Origin: Apilactobacillus waqarii
Lineage (GTDB): Bacteria; Bacillota; Bacilli; Lactobacillales; Lactobacillaceae
NCBI RefSeq assembly: GCF_019061205.1
Contig: NZ_JAHQYH010000002.1
Location: 179,457-243,456 of the forward strand
DNA: 64,000 bases
Direction: 5' to 3'
Part shown: positions 27,391 to 36,330 of the stretch, piece by piece
Layout: each line of letters opens with the position of its first letter
Position numbering within the stretch: position 1 is the stretch's first letter
Position numbers and translations under genes: made by a program
Notes under the pieces: generated by a model
Database searches by the model: none
What the model was told of the DNA's origin: nothing
The model's input: the letters and a program-made list of their open reading frames with translations, nothing else

Positions 27391-27439
27391 ATAGCTATTT
27401 TAATTTTATTGGATTATTATTACAAGATGAGGTGAGAAA

Positions 27440-28954
27440 ATGAAAAAAATTATAAATAGACTAACCGCTAAGAACATTTTGATGTTAGTGATTAGTTTTG
27501 TTTGTATGTTCTTTTTAACAACAGCTTCGCCGTTCTACGCATTTAACAAATCAGTAGACGCGAATACAATGTATACTGTTGGAAAAGGATTACTACACGG
27601 ATTACTTCCCTACAAGGATTTATTCGATAATAGGGGACCATTAATTTACTTAATTCATTCCGCGAATGCGATCTTTTCATACAACTCTTTTACATTTATC
27701 TATGTAATTGAATCATTGTTGTTGTTCCTAGATATCGCGTACATTAACAGAATTCTATCAATGAAATTAAGTGCAAGAACAGCAATGTTCTGCAGTTTCT
27801 TATTTATCCCATTGGCATTTACCAGCCGTATCTTCTACTATGGTGATTTACCAGAGGAATACGCAATGACCTTTGTATTAATCTTGCTATACTCATGTAT
27901 TAAATACAACTGGTTTGATATGCCACGTCGTTACTACATAGTTAATGGATGCTTTGTTGCAATTCTATTTTGGATTAAATATTCATTAGTTATTCCATGG
28001 GTAATTTTCTTTATTTATGTTGGTTTAGCATGTCTATTCACTAAACGCTTTAAAAAGTTATTTGTGATCATCTTAGACGCGTTAATCGGATTTTTATCCA
28101 TTACATTACCAATCATCATTCTATATTGGGCCACAGGAGCCTTAAAATTCCTATTTAACGACTACTTCTACCTAAACTTGACACATTACCATGTGCAAAA
28201 CGCATCGTTCGCATACACGCTATTTAAGATGGAATACCCAACATTTGGTTTTTCACATCACTTAGTGATTATCCGAACTGTTTACTACCTAATGATTGCA
28301 CTATTCATTTGTGCGGTTGTTAGATACATGCGTGAAGCTAAGATGCACGATAGTAACAAGATTCTACTTGTTCTAATCGTCTTTATCGACATTCTAGCAA
28401 CTTATGAAGTTGGTGGCGCTAGTTTTTCATACTACCTATTCGCGTGTGAACCATTCATCATCTTCTACTTGTTCGAATTAGGATTACTTGTCGATAAGTA
28501 TCTATATAACAAGAAGTATTTAATCTGGGGATTGTCAGTAATTGCTTTATTGGGAATCTTTGTAACAAACAGGAATTACCGTACAAGCTTACATTACTTA
28601 AAACCTAGTGAATCATATCAATATGAATATTCGAAGATTATTAACAAGTCTAAGGATAAGTCATTATTGAACTACCGTTTCCTAGATGTTGGTCTATACA
28701 CATACACAGGAACCCATGCTGATAATCGTTTCTTTATCAGAAATAACATCCAATACAAGCCAATGTATGATGCACAACGTGATTACTTACATTCACTAAA
28801 ATACAAGTTCGTAGTTACTAAGTACCGTAAGGGCTGGAAACTATGGAAGGTTGATACTAGATTCCTAAAGGAACACTACATCAGACTTCGTCATATGAGA
28901 TTTAACTATCAAGATCATAGCGAAGGTTGGATTGACCTATACGTAAGAAAATAG
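27440..28954 (+). CDS. GT-C fold membrane glycosyltransferase-like protein
   Basis: A 504-residue protein with about 11-12 hydrophobic helices and a soluble C-terminal part (about 410-504). The first extracytoplasmic loop carries D40 in SVDANTMYTVGKGLL followed by PYKDLFDNRGPLIYL, the pattern of the GT39/ArnT/RgtA-like GT-C transferases, which use polyprenyl-phosphate sugars and a catalytic Asp in that loop. It probably adds a sugar to a surface polymer, lipid or glycoprotein; the acceptor is unknown. It is monocistronic and convergent with an amino-acid permease. Modification of the Ser-rich exported enzymes is conceivable but nothing in the sequence shows it. Confidence 0.7.
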   Translation: MKKIINRLTAKNILMLVISFVCMFFLTTASPFYAFNKSVDANTMYTVGKGLLHGLLPYKDLFDNRGPLIYLIHSANAIFSYNSFTFIYVIESLLLFLDIAYINRILSMKLSARTAMFCSFLFIPLAFTSRIFYYGDLPEEYAMTFVLILLYSCIKYNWFDMPRRYYIVNGCFVAILFWIKYSLVIPWVIFFIYVGLACLFTKRFKKLFVIILDALIGFLSITLPIIILYWATGALKFLFNDYFYLNLTHYHVQNASFAYTLFKMEYPTFGFSHHLVIIRTVYYLMIALFICAVVRYMREAKMHDSNKILLVLIVFIDILATYEVGGASFSYYLFACEPFIIFYLFELGLLVDKYLYNKKYLIWGLSVIALLGIFVTNRNYRTSLHYLKPSESYQYEYSKIINKSKDKSLLNYRFLDVGLYTYTGTHADNRFFIRNNIQYKPMYDAQRDYLHSLKYKFVVTKYRKGWKLWKVDTRFLKEHYIRLRHMRFNYQDHSEGWIDLYVRK

Positions 28955-28957
28955 CAT

Positions 28958-28989
28958 AAAAAAAGAGGACTCATTCGAGTCCTCTTTTT
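28958..28989. terminator. Bidirectional terminator
   Basis: Perfect stem AAAAAGAGGACTC/GAGTCCTCTTTTT with loop ATTC between convergent genes. Confidence 0.92.
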
Positions 28990-29001
28990 ATTTGGTTTTA
29001 A

Positions 29002-30462
29002 TTATTCATTATCATTTGATTTAACTTCGGCTTGTTGGTTTCTAGTGTTATGGTGCATACCATATACAAAGTAGATAACCATACCGATGATGAACCATAC
29101 AAGCGCATAAATCTTAGCGTCGTTGTCTAGACCCCAGAATACTGCAAGTGATGCAATGAAACCTAAAGCAGGCATAACAGGGAAGAATGGTTCTTTGAAG
29201 CCAGGCATGTTGATGTCTTTTCCTTCACGTTTTCTAAGTGGGTAAATACCAATTGAAACGAACATGAAGGCGATTAATGTACCGGCTGAAATTAGTTGTG
29301 ATAGGAAAGTAAATGTTAAGAAGGCACCGATAACAACTGAGATAACAGTCATAGTAATGATTGCATTTAGTGGAAGGTGACTCTTCTTGTTAATCTTACC
29401 CAGGAACTTAGGTAGCATTCCATCTCTACCGAATGAGTATAGTAGACGTGAACCTGCCATCATCATACCGATTAGGGCAGTGAACATACCTACAACGGCG
29501 ATGATTTGAACTACTGAAGCAACAATTGGGTGACCAGCTTGACGTAGGGCCCAACCAACTGGTTCAGCATTACCAGCGTAGTTAGTGTACTTGAACATAC
29601 CAACTAGAACTAGTGATACGGCAACGAATAGTGTAACGGCAATTACTAGAGAACCAATGATACCTCTAGGCATTGTCTTTTGAGGGTTCTTTGCTTCTGC
29701 TGAGTTAGCAGCAATTGAATCAAAACCAATGTATGATAGGAAAATTACTGAAACACCAGCGTAGATTCCGCTGAAGCCACCGAAGTTAGTCCCATCGGCA
29801 TTAACATGGTGAGCAGGAATAAATGGAACGTAATTGGCGAAGTGAATGGCAGTAGCACCGACAACGATAAATACTAATACGGCAGCTACCTTTAAAATTA
29901 CTAATACATTTTCAACACGAGAAGTTTGCTTGTCACCACGTGTAATTAAGAACATTACGATCAAAATTACAACAACGGTACAAATATCAACTAATCCGCC
30001 TTTTGCACTGACAGGGTTAGCTAAGTATGTAGGAAAATTAATTCCAAGTGGTGCAATTAGACCTCGGAAGTTAGCCGATAATCCAGCTGCAACGAAGGAA
30101 ACAGCGATGAAGTATTCTGCTAGAAGTGCCCATCCGGCAACCCAGCCCCAGAATTCTCCAAAAACGACGTTAATCCATGAATATGCAGATCCGGCAAACG
30201 GCATGGCTGAAGCCATTTCTGCGTAAGATAAAGCAACCAACCCAGCAACAATCGCTGCAAGTAAGAAAGAAATAGTTACCGCAGGACCTGCATTGTTTGC
30301 AGCCACGATACCAGGAAGGGTGAAGATAGCAGTAGAAACAATTGTTCCAACTCCTAAAGCTAAGAAATCCTTTGTAGTCAATGATCTGACCAAGTTAGAA
30401 TCCTTTTGCTCATAGACACTAGGGTCTTCTTTTCGATTCATTCGTTTGAATAGATTCGCCAT
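29002..30462 (-). CDS. APC-family amino acid permease (CAT/YfnA-like)
   Basis: A 486-residue secondary transporter with about 12-14 helices. The first helix carries the APC substrate-binding signature (ALGVGTIVSTAIFTLPG), and the region near helix 6 has the FLSYIGFDSIAANSAEAKNP block typical of the cationic amino acid transporter subgroup. The start at 30462 (MANLFKRM) is supported by AAGAGG eight bases upstream; the longer frame to 30501 lacks one. The substrate is probably an amino acid; which one is not determinable. It lies in a run of three permeases but has its own upstream region and shares a bidirectional terminator with the GT-C gene. Confidence 0.85.
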   Translation of the reverse strand: MANLFKRMNRKEDPSVYEQKDSNLVRSLTTKDFLALGVGTIVSTAIFTLPGIVAANNAGPAVTISFLLAAIVAGLVALSYAEMASAMPFAGSAYSWINVVFGEFWGWVAGWALLAEYFIAVSFVAAGLSANFRGLIAPLGINFPTYLANPVSAKGGLVDICTVVVILIVMFLITRGDKQTSRVENVLVILKVAAVLVFIVVGATAIHFANYVPFIPAHHVNADGTNFGGFSGIYAGVSVIFLSYIGFDSIAANSAEAKNPQKTMPRGIIGSLVIAVTLFVAVSLVLVGMFKYTNYAGNAEPVGWALRQAGHPIVASVVQIIAVVGMFTALIGMMMAGSRLLYSFGRDGMLPKFLGKINKKSHLPLNAIITMTVISVVIGAFLTFTFLSQLISAGTLIAFMFVSIGIYPLRKREGKDINMPGFKEPFFPVMPALGFIASLAVFWGLDNDAKIYALVWFIIGMVIYFVYGMHHNTRNQQAEVKSNDNE

Positions 30463-30608
30463 AAAAATTACCTCTTTTCGTATGTATAAACAAGATGGCA
30501 TCTCGTTTATTAAAAAATGATTAGAAATTGATTATATTTTAATCGTTTTTGTTAATTTGTCAAATACTGTTTGTAAATAATAAACAAACGTAACTACTAT
30601 TCTAACAT

Positions 30609-30645
30609 GAAAATAGCCACCCTTGAATAGTAAAAGGGTGGCTAC
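30609..30645 (-). terminator. Terminator after the second permease
   Basis: Perfect 11-bp stem TAGCCACCCTT/AAGGGTGGCTA with a modest T run on the minus strand. Confidence 0.75.
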
Positions 30646-30662
30646 ATTAGTTTTAATATGAA

Positions 30663-32039
30663 TTACTTGGCTTTCTTATTAAATCTAACAAAGTATAGGA
30701 TTGTCATTAATGCTAAGAAGACGATCCCTACAATCAATGGAATTCTTGTATCATCATTGAAGAACATAAATACTAAAGTAACGAATAGTACTAGTAATGT
30801 TAGATAGTTTGAGAAAGGTGCTAGTGGCATCTTGAATGGATGACCAACTAGTTTTTCAGGATGTTGCTTTCTAAACTTAAGTTCTGACATGATAATTACA
30901 AACCATGGAACCATACCTGGAAGAACAGATGAACTGTATACGTATACGAATACTTGGTTTGCTCCTTTGTAGAATAGAGGAAGAATTACGTTTAAAATAA
31001 CTCCCAATAAAATACCAGTAGCAATTGAGATAACAGAGATGTATGGAACACCGTGCTTGTTAATCTTGTTGTATCTGTCAGGTAATTGGCCTTGTTGTGC
31101 TAATAGGTATGACATACGGCTTGAACTGTAAATTGCTGAGTTAGAACCTGATAGAGCGGCTGTTAAAACAACAAAGTTAATGATTGAAGCTGCAGCTGTA
31201 ATACCTACTTGTGAGAATGTTTCTACGAAAGGTGAACCAATGTTTGCAATCTTATCCCATGGGTAGATTGATAGCATTACGAAGATTGATCCGATGTAGA
31301 AGATTAAGATACGACCAATAGTGTCTTGGATAGCTTTAACTAAAGTCTTCTTAGGGTTTTCAGCTTCACCAGCAGTAACACCAATTAATTCGATTCCTTG
31401 GTAAGAAGCGAATACGATTGATAGTGCAAAGAAGAATCCTTTGAAACCACCAGTAAAGAATCCGTGTGACCATAGGTTAGAAATACCAGTAGGGCCGACA
31501 CCATTGAAACCTAACACAATGATTACTAAACCAACAATAATCATTGCAATGATTGTGACAACCTTAATTAAAGCAAACCAGTATTCCAATTCACCAAAGG
31601 CACTAACTGAGATTAAGTTGGCAATACATAAGAATACTACCGCGATAATACCAGGTACCCAAGATGGAATTGATGGCCACCAGAATTGCATATAAGTACC
31701 AATAGCAATCATTTCTGAAATACCAACAACAACCCATTGGAAAATGTTAGACCAAGCGGTTAAGTAACCAAAAACGGGGTGCATGTATTCAGAAGCGAAA
31801 TGTGAGAATGAACCACTAATTGGGTTATCGTATAACATTTCACCCAAAGCTCTCATAATTAGATATAAGAACACACCAGCAATTGCATATGCTAGCAATA
31901 CAGAAGGACCAGTCCATTCAATTGTGGACTTGGCACCCATAAATAGACCAACCCCGATTGTTCCCCCAAGGGCGATCATTTGCATCTGTCTAGAACTTAA
32001 TTTACGTTCTAGTTTCTTTTCTTGCTTTTCTTCTGCCAA
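30663..32039 (-). CDS. AAT-family amino acid permease
   Basis: A 458-residue amino acid/proton symporter with 12 helices, of the AAT subfamily of APC transporters (CycA, AnsP, GabP relatives). The N-terminal LSSRQMQMIALGGTIGVGLF block and the VFASYQGIELIGVTAGEAENP block are diagnostic. It starts with TTG (32039) after AGGATGG. It is a close paralogue of the next permease upstream, with very similar sequence from end to end, so the pair arose by duplication. Control is likely through the leader hairpin at 32072-32108. The substrate is unknown. Confidence 0.88.
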   Translation of the reverse strand: MAEEKQEKKLERKLSSRQMQMIALGGTIGVGLFMGAKSTIEWTGPSVLLAYAIAGVFLYLIMRALGEMLYDNPISGSFSHFASEYMHPVFGYLTAWSNIFQWVVVGISEMIAIGTYMQFWWPSIPSWVPGIIAVVFLCIANLISVSAFGELEYWFALIKVVTIIAMIIVGLVIIVLGFNGVGPTGISNLWSHGFFTGGFKGFFFALSIVFASYQGIELIGVTAGEAENPKKTLVKAIQDTIGRILIFYIGSIFVMLSIYPWDKIANIGSPFVETFSQVGITAAASIINFVVLTAALSGSNSAIYSSSRMSYLLAQQGQLPDRYNKINKHGVPYISVISIATGILLGVILNVILPLFYKGANQVFVYVYSSSVLPGMVPWFVIIMSELKFRKQHPEKLVGHPFKMPLAPFSNYLTLLVLFVTLVFMFFNDDTRIPLIVGIVFLALMTILYFVRFNKKAK

Positions 32040-32071
32040 TATATTTCACCATCCTGTAAGAAATTATGTAA

Positions 32072-32308
32072 TAAAAAACCTAGTACTACATTATCTATTG
32101 TACTAGGGTTTTTATAAAAATGCATAACCAATACAATATATTTAAATAATCCTTAAATAATCGTTAAAATTGCTGGTATATTGCACTGGTTTTACTTCAC
32201 GACGATCTTGCTGACAATCGTTAAAAATTCCCCAGTAAGATTTTTTACTTACATAATTCTAATGTTTATTATTTAAGAAATGTTATTACATATTAAAATT
32301 AATGTCAA
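32072..32308 (-). promoter_or_regulatory. Attenuator-like leader of the second AAT permease
   Basis: This 313-base gap contains, on the minus strand, TTGACA (32308-32303) with a weak TAACAT 17 bases on. Two hairpins follow (GTAAG/CTTAC at 32235-32251 and ACGAT/ATCGT at 32202-32221), then a terminator-like stem CCTAGTAC/GTACTAGG (32079-32107) with a T run that ends about 33 bases before the start codon. The stem could instead end the upstream permease transcript. No T-box sequence is visible, and the class is unknown. Confidence 0.45.
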
Positions 32309-32353
32309 GGAATTTAACAATTGATGAATTTTATTCAACAAACGTCGCACTAC

Positions 32354-33724
32354 CTATTTGTTGTTTTGATTGAATTTTACGAAGTATAGAATTGTCATGA
32401 TTAATAGGAAGAAGATTCCAATAATCAAAGGAATTCTAGTAGAAGGGTTAATGAACATGAACACCAAGGTAATTGCTAAGAAGATTAGCGTAATGTAATT
32501 ACTGATAGGTGATAGTGGCATCTTGAATGGATGGTTCACTAATTCTTCTGGGTGTTGCTTTCTGAAACGGATTTGAGATACCAAGATAACAACCCATGGC
32601 ACCATACCTGGTAGTACAGATGAACTGTAGACGTACACGAAGATTTGGTTCGCTGATGGGAAGAAGATTGGTAGTAAGACGTTTAGGAATAGTCCAATTA
32701 GGATACCAGCTGAGATACTGATTACTGAAACGTATGGGACACCGTGGCGGTTTAACTTCTTGAATACCTTTGGAAGTTGACCTTCTTCAGATAATAAGAA
32801 TTCCATACGACTAGCACTGTAAATTCCAGAGTTAGATCCTGATAATGCAGCAGTTACCACAACGAAGTTAATGATTGAAGCAGCTGCAGTGATACCTACT
32901 TGTGAGAATGTTTCTACGAAAGGTGAACCGATTTGGCTAATCTTGTCCCAAGGGTAAATACTTAGGATAACGAAAATGGCACCGATATAGAAGATTAGGA
33001 TACGACCAATGGTATCTTGGATAGCCTTCACTAATGTTTGCTTAGGATTTTCAGCTTCACCGGCAGTCACACCAATTAATTCGATTCCTTGATATGATGC
33101 AATTACGATTGCTAGGGCAAAGAAGAAACCTTTAAAGCCGTTTGCGAAGAAACCATGGCTCCAAATGTTTGAAATACCAGTAGGGTGAATACCATTAAAA
33201 CCAAAGACGATGATGACTAAACCAATGATAATCATCGCAATGATGGTGACGACTTTTACTAAGGCGAACCAGTATTCTAATTCACCAAAGGCACTTACTG
33301 ATACTAAGTTGGCGATACATAGGAAGACAATAGCGACAATTCCTGGCAACCAGGTTGGTAAATGAGGCCACCAGAATTGCATGTATGTACCAATCGCGAT
33401 TACTTCTGAAATTCCAACAACGATGTATTGGAAGACATTACTCCACGCGGTTAAATAACCAAAAACGGGGTGTAGGTATTCTGAGGCGAATTGTGAGAAT
33501 GATCCAGTAACTGGATGAACATACAACATTTCACCTAGCGCACGCATGATTAGGTATAGGAATAATCCTGCAATTGCGTAGTCTAGTAACACGGAAGGAC
33601 CAGTCCAACCGATTGTGGACTTAGCACCCATGAATAGGCCGACCCCGATAGTTCCACCTAGCGCAATCATCTTCATGTGACGGGCGCTAAGCTTTCTTTC
33701 TAACTTATCATTATTTTCTGACAA
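32354..33724 (-). CDS. AAT-family amino acid permease, T-box controlled
   Basis: A 456-residue amino acid permease, paralogous to the gene downstream (LSARHMKMIALGGTIGVGLF and VIASYQGIELIGVTAGEAENP). I choose the TTG at 33724, five bases after AAGGTGG; this also matches the N-terminal length of its paralogue. The GTG at 33733 lies inside that ribosome binding site. A T-box leader precedes it, so it probably imports the amino acid whose uncharged tRNA is sensed. The paralogue has a different leader, which suggests that the two copies have diverged in regulation. Confidence 0.88.
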   Translation of the reverse strand: MSENNDKLERKLSARHMKMIALGGTIGVGLFMGAKSTIGWTGPSVLLDYAIAGLFLYLIMRALGEMLYVHPVTGSFSQFASEYLHPVFGYLTAWSNVFQYIVVGISEVIAIGTYMQFWWPHLPTWLPGIVAIVFLCIANLVSVSAFGELEYWFALVKVVTIIAMIIIGLVIIVFGFNGIHPTGISNIWSHGFFANGFKGFFFALAIVIASYQGIELIGVTAGEAENPKQTLVKAIQDTIGRILIFYIGAIFVILSIYPWDKISQIGSPFVETFSQVGITAAASIINFVVVTAALSGSNSGIYSASRMEFLLSEEGQLPKVFKKLNRHGVPYVSVISISAGILIGLFLNVLLPIFFPSANQIFVYVYSSSVLPGMVPWVVILVSQIRFRKQHPEELVNHPFKMPLSPISNYITLIFLAITLVFMFINPSTRIPLIIGIFFLLIMTILYFVKFNQNNK

Positions 33725-33763
33725 TACTTCCACCTTCTTGAATTTATTTGAGGTGGGGGAAAT

Positions 33764-33990
33764 AAAAAAAACGCCTCTGACACTTATGTGTCAGGGACGT
33801 TAGTATTAACGTGGTTCCACCCATCTTTAGCACTACGGTTAAGCCCATAATGCCCTCATATTAGTCATTAAAAATAATATCGATTTAATAGAAGAGAAAA
33901 GTGGTAACTATTTGGATGCAATAGATTACTTACAGAAAAATGTAATCCTCTCTGGAAAGCATCATCAAATAGACATGTCTTTTCTTAACA
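33764..33990 (-). promoter_or_regulatory. T-box riboswitch leader with short stem I
   Basis: On the minus strand the antiterminator T-box GGGTGGAACCACG covers 33822-33810. The terminator is a 13-bp stem with one mismatch (33771-33783 with 33788-33800, loop TTAT) followed by a T run. Stem I seems to be closed by CTATTTG/CAAATAG and is only about 65 bases, shorter than usual, and contains AGAGAGG. I could not assign the specifier codon. Confidence 0.8.
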
Positions 33991-33996
33991 ACTAAT

Positions 33997-34025
33997 ATTG
34001 TATACTCATAAAAGACAGGTGTCAA
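33997..34025 (-). promoter_or_regulatory. Strong predicted promoter of the T-box permease
   Basis: TTGACA (34025-34020), a 17-base spacer and TACAAT (34002-33997) on the minus strand. The -10 region shares ATATTGTATAC with the palindrome at 34539-34554. Confidence 0.8.
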
Positions 34026-34041
34026 TTAAATAGTGACAAAG

Positions 34042-34488
34042 TTATTTGTCGTTTTCGTTAGTTTTTTCCAAACGGTGTTGTAAATCAACGATGGTATCCA
34101 TTGCATCGGCGAATTCATCATCGCTGTAGTTTAGACGGTTTAAGCAACCTTGAACTGATTCCAAAATTGGTTCTTTATTGTCCTTACCTAATTGTGTTAA
34201 GTGAATTAGGACGCGACGTTCATCAGCTTTATCACGGTTTCTGGTGATCCAGCCAGCTTTTTCAAGACGCTTTAATAGCGGAGTCAAAGTACCGTTAGAA
34301 AGACCTAGCTTTTGGCTTAGGTAGTTAACAGTTACTCCATCGTTTTCCCATAGTGATAATAGTGTAATGTATTGAACGTATGTTAAGTTGAATTTTTCTA
34401 AAGGTTCTTGATAGAACTTGTTGAATAGTTGATGTGCACGAGAAATTTGGAAACAAATTTGATCGTTTAGAGTTACTTCTTTTGGCAT
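34042..34488 (-). CDS. MarR-family regulator, OhrR-like peroxide sensor
   Basis: A 148-residue winged-helix regulator. The segment LNDQICFQISRAHQLF followed by LTYVQYITLLSLWE is the signature of the OhrR subgroup, in which the N-terminal Cys (here C12) senses organic hydroperoxides. The winged helix (LSQKLGLSNGTLTPLLKRLE, then a DERR-type wing) is intact. A perfect 16-base palindrome in its own promoter (34539-34554) is a likely operator. No ohr peroxidase gene is adjacent, so the targets are elsewhere or are the nearby permease and ABC genes. It is not FabT, which lacks that Cys. Confidence 0.8.
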   Translation of the reverse strand: MPKEVTLNDQICFQISRAHQLFNKFYQEPLEKFNLTYVQYITLLSLWENDGVTVNYLSQKLGLSNGTLTPLLKRLEKAGWITRNRDKADERRVLIHLTQLGKDNKEPILESVQGCLNRLNYSDDEFADAMDTIVDLQHRLEKTNENDK

Positions 34489-34538
34489 AATGCAAAACTC
34501 CTTTCTTTAGTTCGGTGGATTTTGTCTAGCAAATGATT

Positions 34539-34554
34539 ATATTGTATACAATAT
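34539..34554. promoter_or_regulatory. Palindromic operator candidate for the OhrR-like regulator
   Basis: ATATTGTATACAATAT is a perfect 16-base palindrome, 51 bases upstream of the regulator start. The TTGTATACAA core matches what I recall of OhrR operators. Autoregulation is inferred. Confidence 0.55.
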
Positions 34555-34587
34555 TATAGAATATCACTAAATTGAAATTGGTCAACA

Positions 34588-34623
34588 AAATAGGCACTGT
34601 GACTTTACTCACGGTGCCTATTT
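34588..34623 (-). terminator. Terminator after the ABC permease
   Basis: AAATAGGCAC with GTGCCTATTT, containing an inner GTGA/TCAC pair; T-rich on both strands. Confidence 0.75.
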
Positions 34624-34644
34624 GAGTGCAATATATAAAGGATA

Positions 34645-35460
34645 TTATGCAGTTTGTAATTTTTGCTTTTTATTTTTCTTAGCTTGGCGCTTTGCGATTA
34701 GTTCATCATCTGTCTTGAACTTTCTGATGAAGACAAAGATGATAAATCCAATTACGAAGAAGATTCCGGCATAAACAATTGAACCGGCAATGATTTGGTT
34801 CAATGTTAAACGGGTCATCATGTGCTTCATACCATCTTGAATTTGTTTTTCAACGAAGAAAAAGTTGAATGGGTTCCAAATTAGTTGACGGTTGTTATAG
34901 ATGAAGATCATGAAGATTCCGGCAATAATTTCTGTGATGTAGTTTAATGCAACACCGAAAGCAATGGCACCGTACCAAGTCTTACAAAAACCAATAACCA
35001 TGATTACGAATGATTCAAAAATGAACACGTAAGCAATGTTACCTAATGTAGCCCATTGTAATTCTTGAGCTAGCTTACCAGCAAAGGCACTTTCAGGGAA
35101 TACTAGGTATTTCATGAAAATGATAGTTAGAACAGAAAGAGCAAGTAGAATGAAGTATCCAATCATGCAAGTGAAAATCTTTGAGAAGAAGATTGTAATC
35201 TTGCTGTGTCTTTCCATATTTTGTCTAACTTGTTTATTACTGTCGACACCAGCAAATCTGGTTGCAGTAATGATAGTAGCAAGTAATTCGATTACAGGAG
35301 TAATTCCACCAAATGTGTTCATTAGCTTGTAACCATCTAGAGTTCTAGTGTCTTTACCAATAACAGCCATTAGGATAGTAACGATAACTAAGAAAACTGC
35401 CATTGCAAGAAAAATAAAACGGTTTTTCTTGTTCATTTCTTGTTTTAATAAATCAACCAA
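34645..35460 (-). CDS. ABC-2 type transporter permease
   Basis: A membrane protein of 271 residues with about six helices. The N-terminal part (LLKQEMNKKNRFIFLAMAVF) and the overall spacing fit ABC-2 permeases of antibiotic or lantibiotic exporters (BcrB type). I prefer the TTG at 35460, seven bases after GGAGG; the longer frame from 35475 would place that GGAGG inside the gene. The C-terminus is very basic. It lies downstream of the ATPase and first permease but is separated from them by a terminator, so it may also be expressed independently. Confidence 0.75.
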   Translation of the reverse strand: MVDLLKQEMNKKNRFIFLAMAVFLVIVTILMAVIGKDTRTLDGYKLMNTFGGITPVIELLATIITATRFAGVDSNKQVRQNMERHSKITIFFSKIFTCMIGYFILLALSVLTIIFMKYLVFPESAFAGKLAQELQWATLGNIAYVFIFESFVIMVIGFCKTWYGAIAFGVALNYITEIIAGIFMIFIYNNRQLIWNPFNFFFVEKQIQDGMKHMMTRLTLNQIIAGSIVYAGIFFVIGFIIFVFIRKFKTDDELIAKRQAKKNKKQKLQTA

Positions 35461-35534
35461 TACGTTGGCCTCCAAATCTTTATTCGAAATTAATCAATAA
35501 CAAGAGTTTATCACTTTTATGCCGTTCATTCCAA

Positions 35535-35572
35535 TAAAAAAAGCGACTAAACAATAATTAAGTCGCTTTTTT
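35535..35572 (-). terminator. Terminator between the two ABC permease genes
   Basis: AAGCGACT/AGTCGCTT stem flanked by A and T runs; it would separate the second permease from the ATPase operon or act as partial read-through control. Confidence 0.8.
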
Positions 35573-35586
35573 CTACTATATTATTA

Positions 35587-36330
35587 TTAGACATTACGAC
35601 GGTTGTAAACAACGTAAGTAATTAATAGGAAGACAATTCCCCAAATAATTGATCCAACTCTCATTTCAGTCAATGATAGCTTAGTCATTTCTGACATCAT
35701 TGGGCTGATTGTTTGTGAGTAAACATTTAGGAATGTTAGTGGAATGTATTTAACCCATGAGTGATAGTAAATAAAGATGCTTAAGAATGGGTTAATGATG
35801 TTAACTACGAAGTAGAAAACAATTCCGATGGCGATTGCTACGGCGTTACTCTTGAATAGGCAACTAATTAGTAATACAAGAGATAACATCAAGAATAGGT
35901 AGAAACTCATACCACTAATTCTGTTACCAAATACATCAAAAGGAATTGAGCGCATCTTATTGAATAATGCATTTGCGATTAAAGTTGAAACAAATGAAAC
36001 AACTAGTAGGTATACGTACATAACAACGATTGTTACTAGTTTTGATAGGAAAATCTTTCCACGTGAGAATTGACGAGCAAACAAGTACTTAACAGTATTG
36101 TTTGAGAAGTCAGTAGTAAGAATTGAACTAGCAAAAACGATCATAGCAACCAAGACAACGATGATGGCTGATGAGAAGATTGGGCCGTTTGCGTTGATTT
36201 GGCTTAATTCTTTAGATGAGTGATATACAAATCCAGCAAATAGTGCCATTACTAGTGTAACGATACCCCATCCAATGTAAAACTTACCGTGTAATTGTTT
36301 ATATAGTTCTTGTCTGATTAAAGTTAACAT
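35587..36330 (-). CDS. ABC-2 type transporter permease
   Basis: A 247-residue membrane protein with six predicted helices. It starts MLTLIRQELYKQLHGK, typical of ABC-2 permeases for bacitracin/lantibiotic-type export or of Na+/drug exporters. Its ATG overlaps the stop codon of the ATPase gene (TAATG), so translation is coupled, and AGGAGG lies just upstream. It forms the transport channel with the ATPase and perhaps with the second permease. The substrate is unknown. Confidence 0.85.
   Translation of the reverse strand: MLTLIRQELYKQLHGKFYIGWGIVTLVMALFAGFVYHSSKELSQINANGPIFSSAIIVVLVAMIVFASSILTTDFSNNTVKYLFARQFSRGKIFLSKLVTIVVMYVYLLVVSFVSTLIANALFNKMRSIPFDVFGNRISGMSFYLFLMLSLVLLISCLFKSNAVAIAIGIVFYFVVNIINPFLSIFIYYHSWVKYIPLTFLNVYSQTISPMMSEMTKLSLTEMRVGSIIWGIVFLLITYVVYNRRNV

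Noticed and set aside
33733..33733. GTG at 33733 as start of the T-box permease
   Set aside because: It lies within the ribosome binding site AAGGTGG; the TTG at 33724 has correct spacing and fits the paralogue.
34042..34488. Calling the MarR gene fabT because a fatty-acid operon is in the window
   Set aside because: It is over 20 kb away, and the N-terminal Cys and palindrome type fit OhrR.
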